A stretch of 8,211 nucleotides of DNA from Thermodesulfobacteriota bacterium (GTDB lineage: Bacteria > Desulfobacterota > DSM-4660 > Desulfatiglandales > HGW-15): assembly GCA_025454125.1 (NCBI GenBank), contig JALOPA010000059.1, positions 1-8,211 on the forward strand, given 5' to 3'. Below are positions 1 to 5,923 of the stretch, piece by piece. The number at the start of each line of letters is the position of its first letter. Within the stretch, counting starts at the first letter, position 1. Both the position numbers and the translations under genes were made by a program. Under the pieces are notes generated by a model. It was not told the DNA's origin, ran no database searches, and saw nothing but the letters and a program-made list of their open reading frames with translations.

Positions 1-553
1 AGGGAATGCTCCGCGCACCATAGGCCCGGCTTCGCTTTGCAAGGATGGGGTGAGCCATCGTAAGCGCGGTCCTGTCCTGCAAGGGATAGGTAATAGCCTC
101 GCGCATCACTTGGGCCCGCCCACGCTCACCTTTCGTGTCCTCCCGCTCCTCTGCCATCCTGTTCAGGAAGCGCAGGAGTGCCAGGTCCACACTGATGTTC
201 ACGAGCTTTGACGTCTCGTCGCCTGGCCGTGTTAGGCCTTTCGTCAGATTGGCCGTGGCCTTGGCCTCTTCCTCAGCGAGGTCCCGCGGAGGTCTTTGGG
301 AAGGCCTTGCTGGTGGCGGTGGCAGTGGCAAAGCAGCGTCCCCTTCCGGCCCTCCGTTGCTCTCAACCGCAGGACTGCCCGAGGCTGGCAACGCGGTCAC
401 AGCTTCGGCCTCCTCTTCGGGCGGCGCTGGATCAACCGGGGGGCGTGGCACCAGTCCTTCGAAGCTCAGGTCGGAACGTCGCTGGGTGGCCCTGCCGGCG
501 GCCTGGAGGCCACGGAGAAGCCTGTCGTTAGGTAATCCGCTCCCGCCGCTCAT
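1..553 (-). CDS. Putative ribbon-helix-helix centromere-binding (ParB/ParG-like) protein, C-terminus cut by window
   Basis: The frame opens at an ATG overlapping the parA stop as ATGA and stays open for 184 codons to the window edge, so the C-terminus is missing. A perfect AAGGAGG Shine-Dalgarno lies 9 nt upstream (569-563). Residues 1-110 look disordered: basic near the start (RLLRGLQAAGRATQRR at 11-26), then rich in Pro, Ala, Gly and Glu with a proline run at 78-81. Residues about 116-157 fit a ribbon-helix-helix fold: strand KLVNISV, helix DLALLRFLNRMAEE, a charged turn, then helix GRAQVMREAIT, whose RAQVMREAI resembles the second helix of CopG/ParD-type proteins. In type Ib partition systems a small RHH protein encoded just after parA binds the centromere, represses the operon and stimulates the ATPase through a flexible basic N-terminal tail. 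The order and the tail fit that role, but the tail is longer than in ParG. The partition role is inferred from position and fold; no family was confirmed. Confidence 0.6.
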   Translation of the reverse strand, partial: MSGGSGLPNDRLLRGLQAAGRATQRRSDLSFEGLVPRPPVDPAPPEEEAEAVTALPASGSPAVESNGGPEGDAALPLPPPPARPSQRPPRDLAEEEAKATANLTKGLTRPGDETSKLVNISVDLALLRFLNRMAEEREDTKGERGRAQVMREAITYPLQDRTALTMAHPILAKRSRAYGARSIP

Positions 554-1785
554 TCTCCACTACCTCCTTCCTCCTCATCGCTCCGCGCGATGCTTCGGTA
601 GTAATTTTCCACCGCCGTCTGGTAGTCATCGAAGGCCCTGGCATCCCCTGATAAGCCAAGGATGAGCCCGAGCATGGCCCTCTCCTCAGCCAGAAGGCTT
701 TTCTTCGCCGAGGGCATGAACTTCCCGAGATAGCGTGGGCCCGCCGTCAGCGTCAGAGGGTTGGTACCTTCGTCCATCCCTTCCGTGAAGAACTCCAGTT
801 GCTCCAGATCGCGGTCGCTCAGTTCCTCGGGGTTGGGGGGGATGGTCCCTCCGTAGGCCCTGGCCAGCTCCTCCACCGCGGTCATGTTGTAGGTGACCAT
901 TTGCAAGGAAGCCATTTCTCGGATTTCGGCCAGGATGCCGAAGGTTCGATTGGCCTTCCGCATGAGGCGGTCGATCTCCAACCGATTGATGCGCTCGGTA
1001 AGGGGGGGGCGCTTGCCTCGCCCGGTCGCGATCCGGTTGTAGATCAATCCTTTGAAAAGTGGCTCTGGGGCTTGTCCCGTCCGGCCTTTCTCACGCTCAA
1101 TCGACTGAATCTCCTCACGGAGAGCAGGGAAACCCGGCAAGGGATCCGCGCTCTGCATGTCCACAAGCAAGGCGAAGGCGTCGCACGTCGCCAGAGCCCC
1201 TTTGAGCACCAGGCTGTCCACGTTCGGCAGGACGTCGAAAAGAATGAAGTCCCACGGCTTTCCGCGGCGCTCCACCAAGGCATCAATGGTGGCGGCAAAA
1301 AGGGCTCGACGTGTGGGACGTTCCTGCATCCGGGGATTGGCCGCCACAGTGGCCAAATGCGTCTCCGCACAGGGCATGAACTCGAAACATGCCTTGGGGT
1401 TTTGAGGATCAACCTGGACACGTTTGATGGTCGTGAACAGCCCCTCGGCTTCGATTCGTGCTTCCGGGAGGAACTGGGTACGTGCTTCGAAATAGGTGGC
1501 ACCCGGCCTGGCTGCTCCAACGATGCGCTGCAGGGCACGTCCCGTGCCGTGCCCGTTGTGGAACTCCCTCGGCGCAAAACGGTGCGTCAAGGGCCCATGC
1601 CCTTCGCTGATCTCCGCGATCAGGACGTCCGCCCCGCGCACCGCCAGGGCGGCTGCCGTCTGGACGGTTGAGGCCGTCTTGCCGCAACCCCCTTTCCCTG
1701 AGCCAAGCATGATGGACCGTGGTCGATCGCTGAGCCCTACCCACTCGAGGTCCGGGCCCTGGTCGGTCTGGATGACGTTAAACAT
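550..1785 (-). CDS. parA: ParA-type partition ATPase (deviant Walker A family)
   Basis: This 411-residue protein is a P-loop ATPase of the ParA/MinD group, which drives segregation of low-copy replicons by ATP-dependent binding to the nucleoid. Residues 25-37 carry IMLGSGKGGCGKT, the deviant Walker A box with its signature lysine (K31). Residues 180-188 (FILFDVLPN) match the Walker B strand. The strand after the P-loop, normally ending in a DxDPQ-like motif, reads VLIAEISEG at 54-62, so the usual aspartates are replaced. The Walker A and B motifs are about 146 residues apart, longer than in small ParF-like proteins, and there is no N-terminal helix-turn-helix domain because the P-loop starts at residue 31. 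The ATG is preceded by GGAG at 6 nt and by a promoter in the gap upstream. The stop overlaps the RHH gene. Family assignment is firm; the partition role follows from the downstream RHH gene. A MinD-like or conjugation-linked ATPase is less likely. Confidence 0.82.
   Translation of the reverse strand: MFNVIQTDQGPDLEWVGLSDRPRSIMLGSGKGGCGKTASTVQTAAALAVRGADVLIAEISEGHGPLTHRFAPREFHNGHGTGRALQRIVGAARPGATYFEARTQFLPEARIEAEGLFTTIKRVQVDPQNPKACFEFMPCAETHLATVAANPRMQERPTRRALFAATIDALVERRGKPWDFILFDVLPNVDSLVLKGALATCDAFALLVDMQSADPLPGFPALREEIQSIEREKGRTGQAPEPLFKGLIYNRIATGRGKRPPLTERINRLEIDRLMRKANRTFGILAEIREMASLQMVTYNMTAVEELARAYGGTIPPNPEELSDRDLEQLEFFTEGMDEGTNPLTLTAGPRYLGKFMPSAKKSLLAEERAMLGLILGLSGDARAFDDYQTAVENYYRSIARSDEEEGGSGE
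561..569 (-). promoter_or_regulatory. Strong Shine-Dalgarno for the RHH gene, inside parA
   Basis: The minus strand reads AAGGAGGTA, complementary to the 16S rRNA tail over nine bases, 9 nt before the ATG at 553. It lies within the last codons of parA. The partner may therefore be translated more efficiently than the ATPase, as partition systems usually need more DNA-binding protein than ATPase. Confidence 0.75.
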
Positions 1786-1872
1786 TCAACTCTCCGTGTT
1801 GGTGGTTGTTTCGGGTTGTTTGCGTAGCGCTGTTGCCTTGTTTACTTAGTGCCATACCTGATCGCTTGTCTG

Positions 1873-1901
1873 ATTGTAACACTTTCTCTTTTTTCTGTCT
1901 A
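1873..1901 (-). promoter_or_regulatory. Sigma-70-like promoter for the par operon
   Basis: On the minus strand TAGACA (1901-1896, five of six matches to TTGACA) is separated by exactly 17 bp from TACAAT (1878-1873, five of six matches to TATAAT). Transcription would start near 1866, leaving a leader of roughly 80 nt before the parA ATG. It is the best promoter match I found in the window. It lies between the repeat array and parA, so a protein bound to the repeats could control it. Confidence 0.65.
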
Positions 1902-1936
1902 CTACCTTTTTATTTCTTCCTCTTCCCCTGTATTTT

Positions 1937-1972
1937 TTTGCCTTGCTCTTTGCCTTGCTCTTTGCCTTACTC
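1937..1972. repeat. Three tandem 12-bp direct repeats (TTTGCCTTGCTC)
   Basis: TTTGCCTTGCTC occurs at 1937-1948 and 1949-1960, and with one mismatch (TTTGCCTTACTC) at 1961-1972. The array lies about 36 bp upstream of the -35 box of the parA promoter. Short tandem repeats upstream of a parA/RHH pair are typical targets of RHH centromere-binding proteins. Binding here is inferred from position only. Confidence 0.7.
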
Positions 1973-2070
1973 TCCGCTTCTTTCGTCTTTTCTTTTCCTC
2001 TCTGCTCCTTTCTTTCTTTGGCGCTGGTTTTGTTTAAGTGTTGATTCCTTGACCTGTTGCTTTGGATATC

Positions 2071-2102
2071 TGTATATGTGTATGTATAGATGTATGGGTA
2101 TG
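2071..2102. repeat. Short GTATG-rich alternating repeats
   Basis: The segment is dominated by TGTA/TATG steps. Exact GTATG occurs at 2080-2084, 2092-2096 and 2098-2102, with a related GTATA at 2072-2076. It is a distinct AT-rich, largely alternating patch beside the polypyrimidine tract. It could be a flexible or easily melted segment or a set of protein half-sites; nothing shows which. Confidence 0.4.
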
Positions 2103-2131
2103 TTTTCGCCTGTTTTCCTTTCTGCCTGGCT

Positions 2132-2143
2132 ACCTCTTGAGGT
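2132..2143. repeat. Small inverted repeat after the primase stop
   Basis: ACCTC and GAGGT form 5-bp arms around a 2-bp centre, a few bases downstream of the primase stop. No T-run follows on the minus strand and the loop is too tight for a good hairpin, so it is not a convincing terminator. It could be a small operator or chance. Confidence 0.25.
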
Positions 2144-2146
2144 TTG

Positions 2147-4069
2147 CTAGAGGGATCCCCCGACGCCGCCCCCCGAGGCGATGGTTCTTGGCCGGAGCCC
2201 CCCAAGCTTCGCCAGCTCACGGAGGATCTCCCCCTTCTCTTTGACGATGGCCTCCCGGCGGTCCAAGTCCATGGTTAGGTAGGGCTCGTTCAACTCACGC
2301 TCGATCTCCCCAAGCTTGAGGGTGAGCACTTTCTTGTGCACCAAGAGGTGCAGCAGAAATGCGTCTCCGCCCTCAAGCCGTTTAGCCCGCCTGGCCTTGG
2401 CTTCACGCATTACAGCGACGGCCAGCGGGGAGGCGGGAACGCCCCCATTCTCGGCGATCTCGAGCACCAGGTGGCCGTGAGGTAAAACCTCCCATTCCCA
2501 GGCTGGGACATTCCGGACCGCATCCAGGCCGCGGGCGTCCCCATCGGCCATGTATTCCAGGGCGAGCCAGATTTCCTTTTCAAGGGCCGGCAAGGGGAGC
2601 ACCTCAGCACTGGGCTTCCCCCCCGCTTTTGGCGCCAAGGCGGCCTCCTGGCGTTGCCGTTGCCGGTTCCCTTGGGCTTCCTTCCGCACGGAGTCCAGAC
2701 AGCTCAAGAGCTGCCCAATGGACGTTTTGGCTTCCGCAGCCAAGGCCTCCAGGATCAGCCGCGGGGGAGCCACGCGGGGATACCCTTCGCATAGGAACTC
2801 GCCGAGAAGCTGGAGCAGGCGCATCCGGTCCTGCACACTGTCCTCGCGGAGCCTGTGGGTCTCTTTGAGGTGGGCAATGATCCACGCGGTCCACTCTTGG
2901 CTTTGCCGTGGCGAGGCCAAGAGCCGCTTCACCGCCTCCCCCCCGTACCGGCGAACCGTCTCATCGGGATCGAGCTTAGAGCCACCCGCTTCGGCGGGTT
3001 TCTGCCGCAGGATGACAACCCTGAGATTGGCGGCCAGGAGTTTCGGCAGGGCTTTCTCGGTGGCTTTCATCCCGGCTTGGTCCGGGTCGAGCCAGATGAT
3101 GACGGAGTCCGTCCCGCGGGCGATTTCCTGAGCTTGTTCCTCAGTCAACGCGGAACCCATGACCCCAACGGCGGGCATACCTGCGGCCTCAAGGCTTAGG
3201 ACGTCGAAGTATCCTTCCGCTAGGACCCACGGCAATCGACTGGTGCGCTTCGAGAGAGCTTCGGCCAGCCCGAACAAGAGGTCTCTTTTGCGGAACAGGA
3301 AGGTTTCTGGGCCATTCAGGTATTTCGACGCCTCGGTTGAATCCGGCAAAGCAGTGACGACCGCGCCCTCCAGGGCACGCCCCGCAAAGGAAACGGGCCT
3401 CCCGGTGCGATTCCGGATCGGAATGACCAAGCGGTGTCGCAGGAAATCCACAGGCCGGCCACTCCGCTGGCTGCGCCGGACCAGCCCGCTTTCAACCATC
3501 TCGTCGTAGCTGTAACCCAGGCCCCGCAGGTGGGCCGCCAAGCTGTCCCATTGGTCCGGGGCATACCCCAGACGTTGCGCAATGGCATCCGGCAGAGCAC
3601 GCGCCTTGAGGGCCTCCAGGGCCAGTCGTGAACCGGGGGTATCTCCCTGCCATAGCTGGGCCCGGAAGAAGGCATCTACGGCCTCCAGGAGCCCACAGAA
3701 CCGCTCCCGCTTTTCCCGTGCGGCATCCCGGTCCGTGGGCCCTTGGTCACCGCCATAAACCCTCCACTCAGAGCCCAGATCCACGCCTCCAAGATGGGCC
3801 AGGTATTCCACAGCCTCATGAAAGCTCATCCCATCCAGCTCGGTGAGCCAGGTCAGGACGTCGCCGGACTTCTTGCAGGTGCTGGCGAAACAGTGGAAGC
3901 CCCGCAAGGGGTCGGAGTAGATGTGAAGCGAAGGTTTTTGGTCGTCATGAAAGGGGCAACAGACGGTCCAACCGCCCGGAACGACGTGGATTCTAAGCCC
4001 CCGCCGCTCCGCCAGTTCCCGAACATGGAGCGCCCGGAGTAACTGCTCTCGAAGGGCTGCGCTCAGCAT
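2147..4069 (-). CDS. dnaG: DnaG-type DNA primase
   Basis: This 640-residue protein makes RNA primers at the replication fork. Residues 36-70 form the CHC2 zinc-binding domain, with probable ligands C38, H41, C60 and C65. The last pair is spaced C-x4-C where DnaG normally has C-x2-C, and an extra C37 is present. Residues 213-271 are the basic N-terminal part of the catalytic core (RLVIPIRNRTGRPVSFAGR, then KYLNGPETFLFRKRDLLFG). The TOPRIM domain follows, with the EGYFD glutamate at 285 and DPD metal-binding aspartates at 328-330, then DPDE at 367-370. Residues from about 400 onward are helical and include a Gln/Arg-rich linker near 465-480; by analogy the C-terminus would contact the helicase. 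E. coli DnaG is 581 residues, so this one is slightly longer. The ATG lies 2 nt after the helicase stop with AGGGG upstream, so the two are probably coupled. Identity is firm. It is probably the element's own copy rather than the host's. Confidence 0.93.
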   Translation of the reverse strand: MLSAALREQLLRALHVRELAERRGLRIHVVPGGWTVCCPFHDDQKPSLHIYSDPLRGFHCFASTCKKSGDVLTWLTELDGMSFHEAVEYLAHLGGVDLGSEWRVYGGDQGPTDRDAAREKRERFCGLLEAVDAFFRAQLWQGDTPGSRLALEALKARALPDAIAQRLGYAPDQWDSLAAHLRGLGYSYDEMVESGLVRRSQRSGRPVDFLRHRLVIPIRNRTGRPVSFAGRALEGAVVTALPDSTEASKYLNGPETFLFRKRDLLFGLAEALSKRTSRLPWVLAEGYFDVLSLEAAGMPAVGVMGSALTEEQAQEIARGTDSVIIWLDPDQAGMKATEKALPKLLAANLRVVILRQKPAEAGGSKLDPDETVRRYGGEAVKRLLASPRQSQEWTAWIIAHLKETHRLREDSVQDRMRLLQLLGEFLCEGYPRVAPPRLILEALAAEAKTSIGQLLSCLDSVRKEAQGNRQRQRQEAALAPKAGGKPSAEVLPLPALEKEIWLALEYMADGDARGLDAVRNVPAWEWEVLPHGHLVLEIAENGGVPASPLAVAVMREAKARRAKRLEGGDAFLLHLLVHKKVLTLKLGEIERELNEPYLTMDLDRREAIVKEKGEILRELAKLGGLRPRTIASGGGVGGSL

Positions 4070-4071
4070 GG

Positions 4072-5565
4072 CTAGCCCCTACCTTCTTCGTCAGGCGGAA
4101 TCAGGGCGCGGCGCTGCAGTCTGGCCGGAGGCTGCACGGGGCCACCGCTGCCGTCCGTGTACCGCTCGATCTGGCGGAAATCAGTCCTGGACATATAGAA
4201 CGCCAGCATCCAACGGCCTTTCGGGCCTTTGCGATGTTTTACAATTTCCGCCCAAACCTCCACATACTCCGGCTCGGGTGAATCTTCTGCAGGTGGACGG
4301 TTACTCGCGTCATACAGGAACATGATGACGTCGGCATCGGCCTCAATGGCTCCCGAATCGCGGAGGTCGGACATTTGGGGCCTCCCACCCTGACGGTGCT
4401 CAATCTCGCGATTCAACTGGCTGAGCAGCACCACAGGAGTCCGTAGCCCATTGGCGATCTTGGTCTTGATGGCACGACTGATTTCACCCAAAGCCGTTGC
4501 GAGGTTCCCAGAGGAGTCGGAGCCGGACGTATCAAAGAGCTGGAGGTAATCGATGACCACCAGGGAAGGGGGGGTCCCCTTCTGGAGCGTCTTGGCCTGC
4601 AGGGCCGCAATCACGTCGCCTATGGCGCTGAACGAAGAGTCGTAGAGCACGATCTGTCGTGCCTTTATACCCTCAAGAGCTTCCCTGATCACTTCCAGGT
4701 CGTCGTCTTGGAGGTGCCCAGCCTGCAGCCGCCGTGTGTCTATTCCGGTCGACGTGGCGATTTCGCGCTCAAGAATATCCTCCTCAGTCATTTCCAGAGA
4801 CACGAAAGCCGCCCAGCGACTGGGGTCTTGAGAGGCGGTCGTGCGCAGGAACTTGGCGGCCAGCGAGGTTTTACCTTTGCCAGGCCGCGCCGCCAGAACC
4901 AGCACACTCCCAGGCCTCAATGAACCGCCGAGGCAGTGGTCGATATTACTGATCCCACAGCGTGCGCCGGCATACCGTGTTTTGTCATCCCGGTGCTCAA
5001 CGTTCTCAAGGATGTTCTCCATCACTTGTTCACCAACCTCAGCGAAGGTGACGCCTTGAAGGCGGTCTTGAGCACCTTGTTGATTCTCGATCCGGAGGAG
5101 GTCCTGGGTGATGTCTGAAATGAGTTCCCGCGCAGGCTTAGCCCCAGCAGCAGCTTCCCTTTCCAGGTTTTGCCCCAACGCTGTGAGCCTTCGGAGGTCG
5201 TTGAATTCCTGGAGGGTGCGCAAGCCCTCATCAAGGTTGCTGATCGCTCCGGCGTAGAGCAGATATTCCTCTAGAGCTTCCCAGTCAGCAACGGTGCCTC
5301 TGGGTATTTCGCGATAGATCCGTTGGGTGTCTGCGACCGCAGCGACACCACCTCTCGCTTCATCCACCCACAGGTCCAACATCGCGCTCGCGATCGCCTG
5401 GTTGCGTGGCACAAAGAAAAAGGGCGTCCGGCTATTGTCCATAGCGCGTTTGAGCCCCGCGAGCACAGGCAGCAAGTCTCGCTCTCGACTGGAGATAGAA
5501 GCGGCCATCACAACGCCCGAAAGGAAGGCTCGCTCTAGGTCTTCGATTTCGCTGCGTTCACGCAT
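4072..5565 (-). CDS. dnaB: DnaB-type replicative DNA helicase
   Basis: This 497-residue protein would be the hexameric 5'-3' helicase of the element's replication fork. Residues 1 to about 150 are helical and match the DnaB N-terminal/linker region in position. The RecA-fold motor follows: Walker A ARPGKGKT at 226-233, catalytic glutamate in SLEM at 257-260, Walker B LVVIDYLQLF at 335-344, LSQLNREIEHR at 381-391, MSDLRDSGAIEADADVI at 398-414, and KHRKGPKG at 443-450, where the DnaB arginine finger lies. All key residues are present. I chose the ATG at 5565, which overlaps the upstream stop as ATGCGTGA and has GGAG at 7 nt. An in-frame upstream ATG at 5595 would add 10 residues but lies deeper in the upstream gene. 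Primase follows after 2 nt. RadA or phage Twinkle-like helicases are excluded by the DnaB-specific motif order. Confidence 0.94.
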   Translation of the reverse strand: MRERSEIEDLERAFLSGVVMAASISSRERDLLPVLAGLKRAMDNSRTPFFFVPRNQAIASAMLDLWVDEARGGVAAVADTQRIYREIPRGTVADWEALEEYLLYAGAISNLDEGLRTLQEFNDLRRLTALGQNLEREAAAGAKPARELISDITQDLLRIENQQGAQDRLQGVTFAEVGEQVMENILENVEHRDDKTRYAGARCGISNIDHCLGGSLRPGSVLVLAARPGKGKTSLAAKFLRTTASQDPSRWAAFVSLEMTEEDILEREIATSTGIDTRRLQAGHLQDDDLEVIREALEGIKARQIVLYDSSFSAIGDVIAALQAKTLQKGTPPSLVVIDYLQLFDTSGSDSSGNLATALGEISRAIKTKIANGLRTPVVLLSQLNREIEHRQGGRPQMSDLRDSGAIEADADVIMFLYDASNRPPAEDSPEPEYVEVWAEIVKHRKGPKGRWMLAFYMSRTDFRQIERYTDGSGGPVQPPARLQRRALIPPDEEGRG

Positions 5566-5923
5566 TGAGGATCTCCGTCCGGCTGGTTGTGGCAATGATT
5601 CGGGCCAAAATTTGGCCCTGCTCTTCCAGCATCTGCTGGAGGACGGTTTCCGGGTTTTCCTTGTGGCCTAAGGCTTGGAGGGATTTAAGAACCTCGACGT
5701 TGATTCGCGCCTTGTAGGTCATCACGACGTGCGCCGGGTCATCCCCATCCTCACACGTCTGTGGCCAGAGGTAGATTCCACGCCCGTTGGCAGCCTTCAA
5801 CGTGTCGTATAGTTGGCTGGTTGTGCGCCGGGCGAGTTCGGTGCCGTAGCTCCGCAACACCCGAGGTGCCGTGATGTGAACCAGGATTTCCAGTTCACTG
5901 CTGGTGCGCTCATCCGGCAACAT
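5558..5923 (-). CDS. Orphan 121-residue protein between initiator and helicase
   Basis: I do not recognise this protein. It starts MLPDERTSSELEILVHI and has no P-loop, signal peptide, membrane segment or cysteine pair. The first two thirds look like a mixed alpha/beta domain, with hydrophobic strands such as LEILVHITAP and HVVMTYKARINVEV. The last 40 residues are a helical, amphipathic stretch including ETVLQQMLEEQGQILARII. The ATG at 5923 has GAGG at 6 nt; an upstream in-frame ATG at 5935 would add four residues but has a weaker site. It overlaps the initiator stop by 14 nt and the helicase start by 8 nt, so the three are surely co-translated. Genes in this position in phage and plasmid operons often encode helicase loaders or initiator accessory factors. 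That is the best guess, but it rests only on position. It does not resemble ATP-dependent DnaC-type loaders. Confidence 0.75.
   Translation of the reverse strand: MLPDERTSSELEILVHITAPRVLRSYGTELARRTTSQLYDTLKAANGRGIYLWPQTCEDGDDPAHVVMTYKARINVEVLKSLQALGHKENPETVLQQMLEEQGQILARIIATTSRTEILNA
5573..5576 (-). promoter_or_regulatory. Shine-Dalgarno deciding the helicase start
   Basis: GGAG on the minus strand lies 7 nt before the ATG at 5565, inside the last codons of the upstream gene. No comparable motif was noted for the earlier in-frame ATG at 5595. This supports the 497-residue form and translational coupling to the 121-residue gene. Confidence 0.55.

Larger units (their letters stand above)
1786..2146. 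other. Polypurine/polypyrimidine intergenic region, candidate partition site or regulatory hub
   Basis: This 361 bp gap separates primase from parA and has no convincing gene. The plus strand is extremely pyrimidine-rich: by direct count 123 of the 140 bases at 1881-2020 are C or T. It holds three tandem 12-bp repeats (1937-1972), a GTATG-rich patch (2071-2102), a small dyad just after the primase stop (2132-2143) and a promoter for parA. Its composition differs sharply from the GC-rich genes on both sides. Centromeres of type Ib partition systems often sit directly upstream of parA and contain short direct repeats, so a parC/operator role is plausible. A second origin or a triplex-forming element are alternatives. 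The function is inferred. Confidence 0.55.

Noticed and set aside
135..665. 176-codon plus-strand ORF near the left edge
   Set aside because: It is antisense to the start of the RHH-like gene and the end of parA. It is Ser/Arg/Pro-rich low complexity with no domain.
799..1671. 290-codon plus-strand ORF
   Set aside because: It lies entirely opposite parA, which has clear ATPase motifs. The translation shows no recognisable domain, and the frame is explained by GC-rich antisense of a real gene.
2100..2146. Possible intrinsic terminator after the primase gene
   Set aside because: Only a 5-bp dyad with a 2-bp centre is present, and no U-run follows on the transcribed strand.
1806..2150. 114-codon plus-strand ORF rich in Phe, Leu, Ser and Cys, resembling a membrane protein
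   Set aside because: Its hydrophobicity is the automatic product of reading a T/C-rich strand. It also runs against all neighbouring genes.
1846..2220. 124-codon minus-strand ORF with a very basic Lys/Ala/Arg-rich C-terminus
   Set aside because: It starts inside the primase gene in another frame, and its Lys/Arg/Glu richness simply reflects translation of the purine-rich tract. The 12-bp repeats are a multiple of three, so they would not break the frame. It would be worth revisiting only if conserved in relatives.
5558..5595. Longer helicase start at 5595
   Set aside because: The ATG at 5565 has a better Shine-Dalgarno and the short stop/start overlap typical of this operon. The extra ten residues (MPQPAGRRSS) show no conserved feature.
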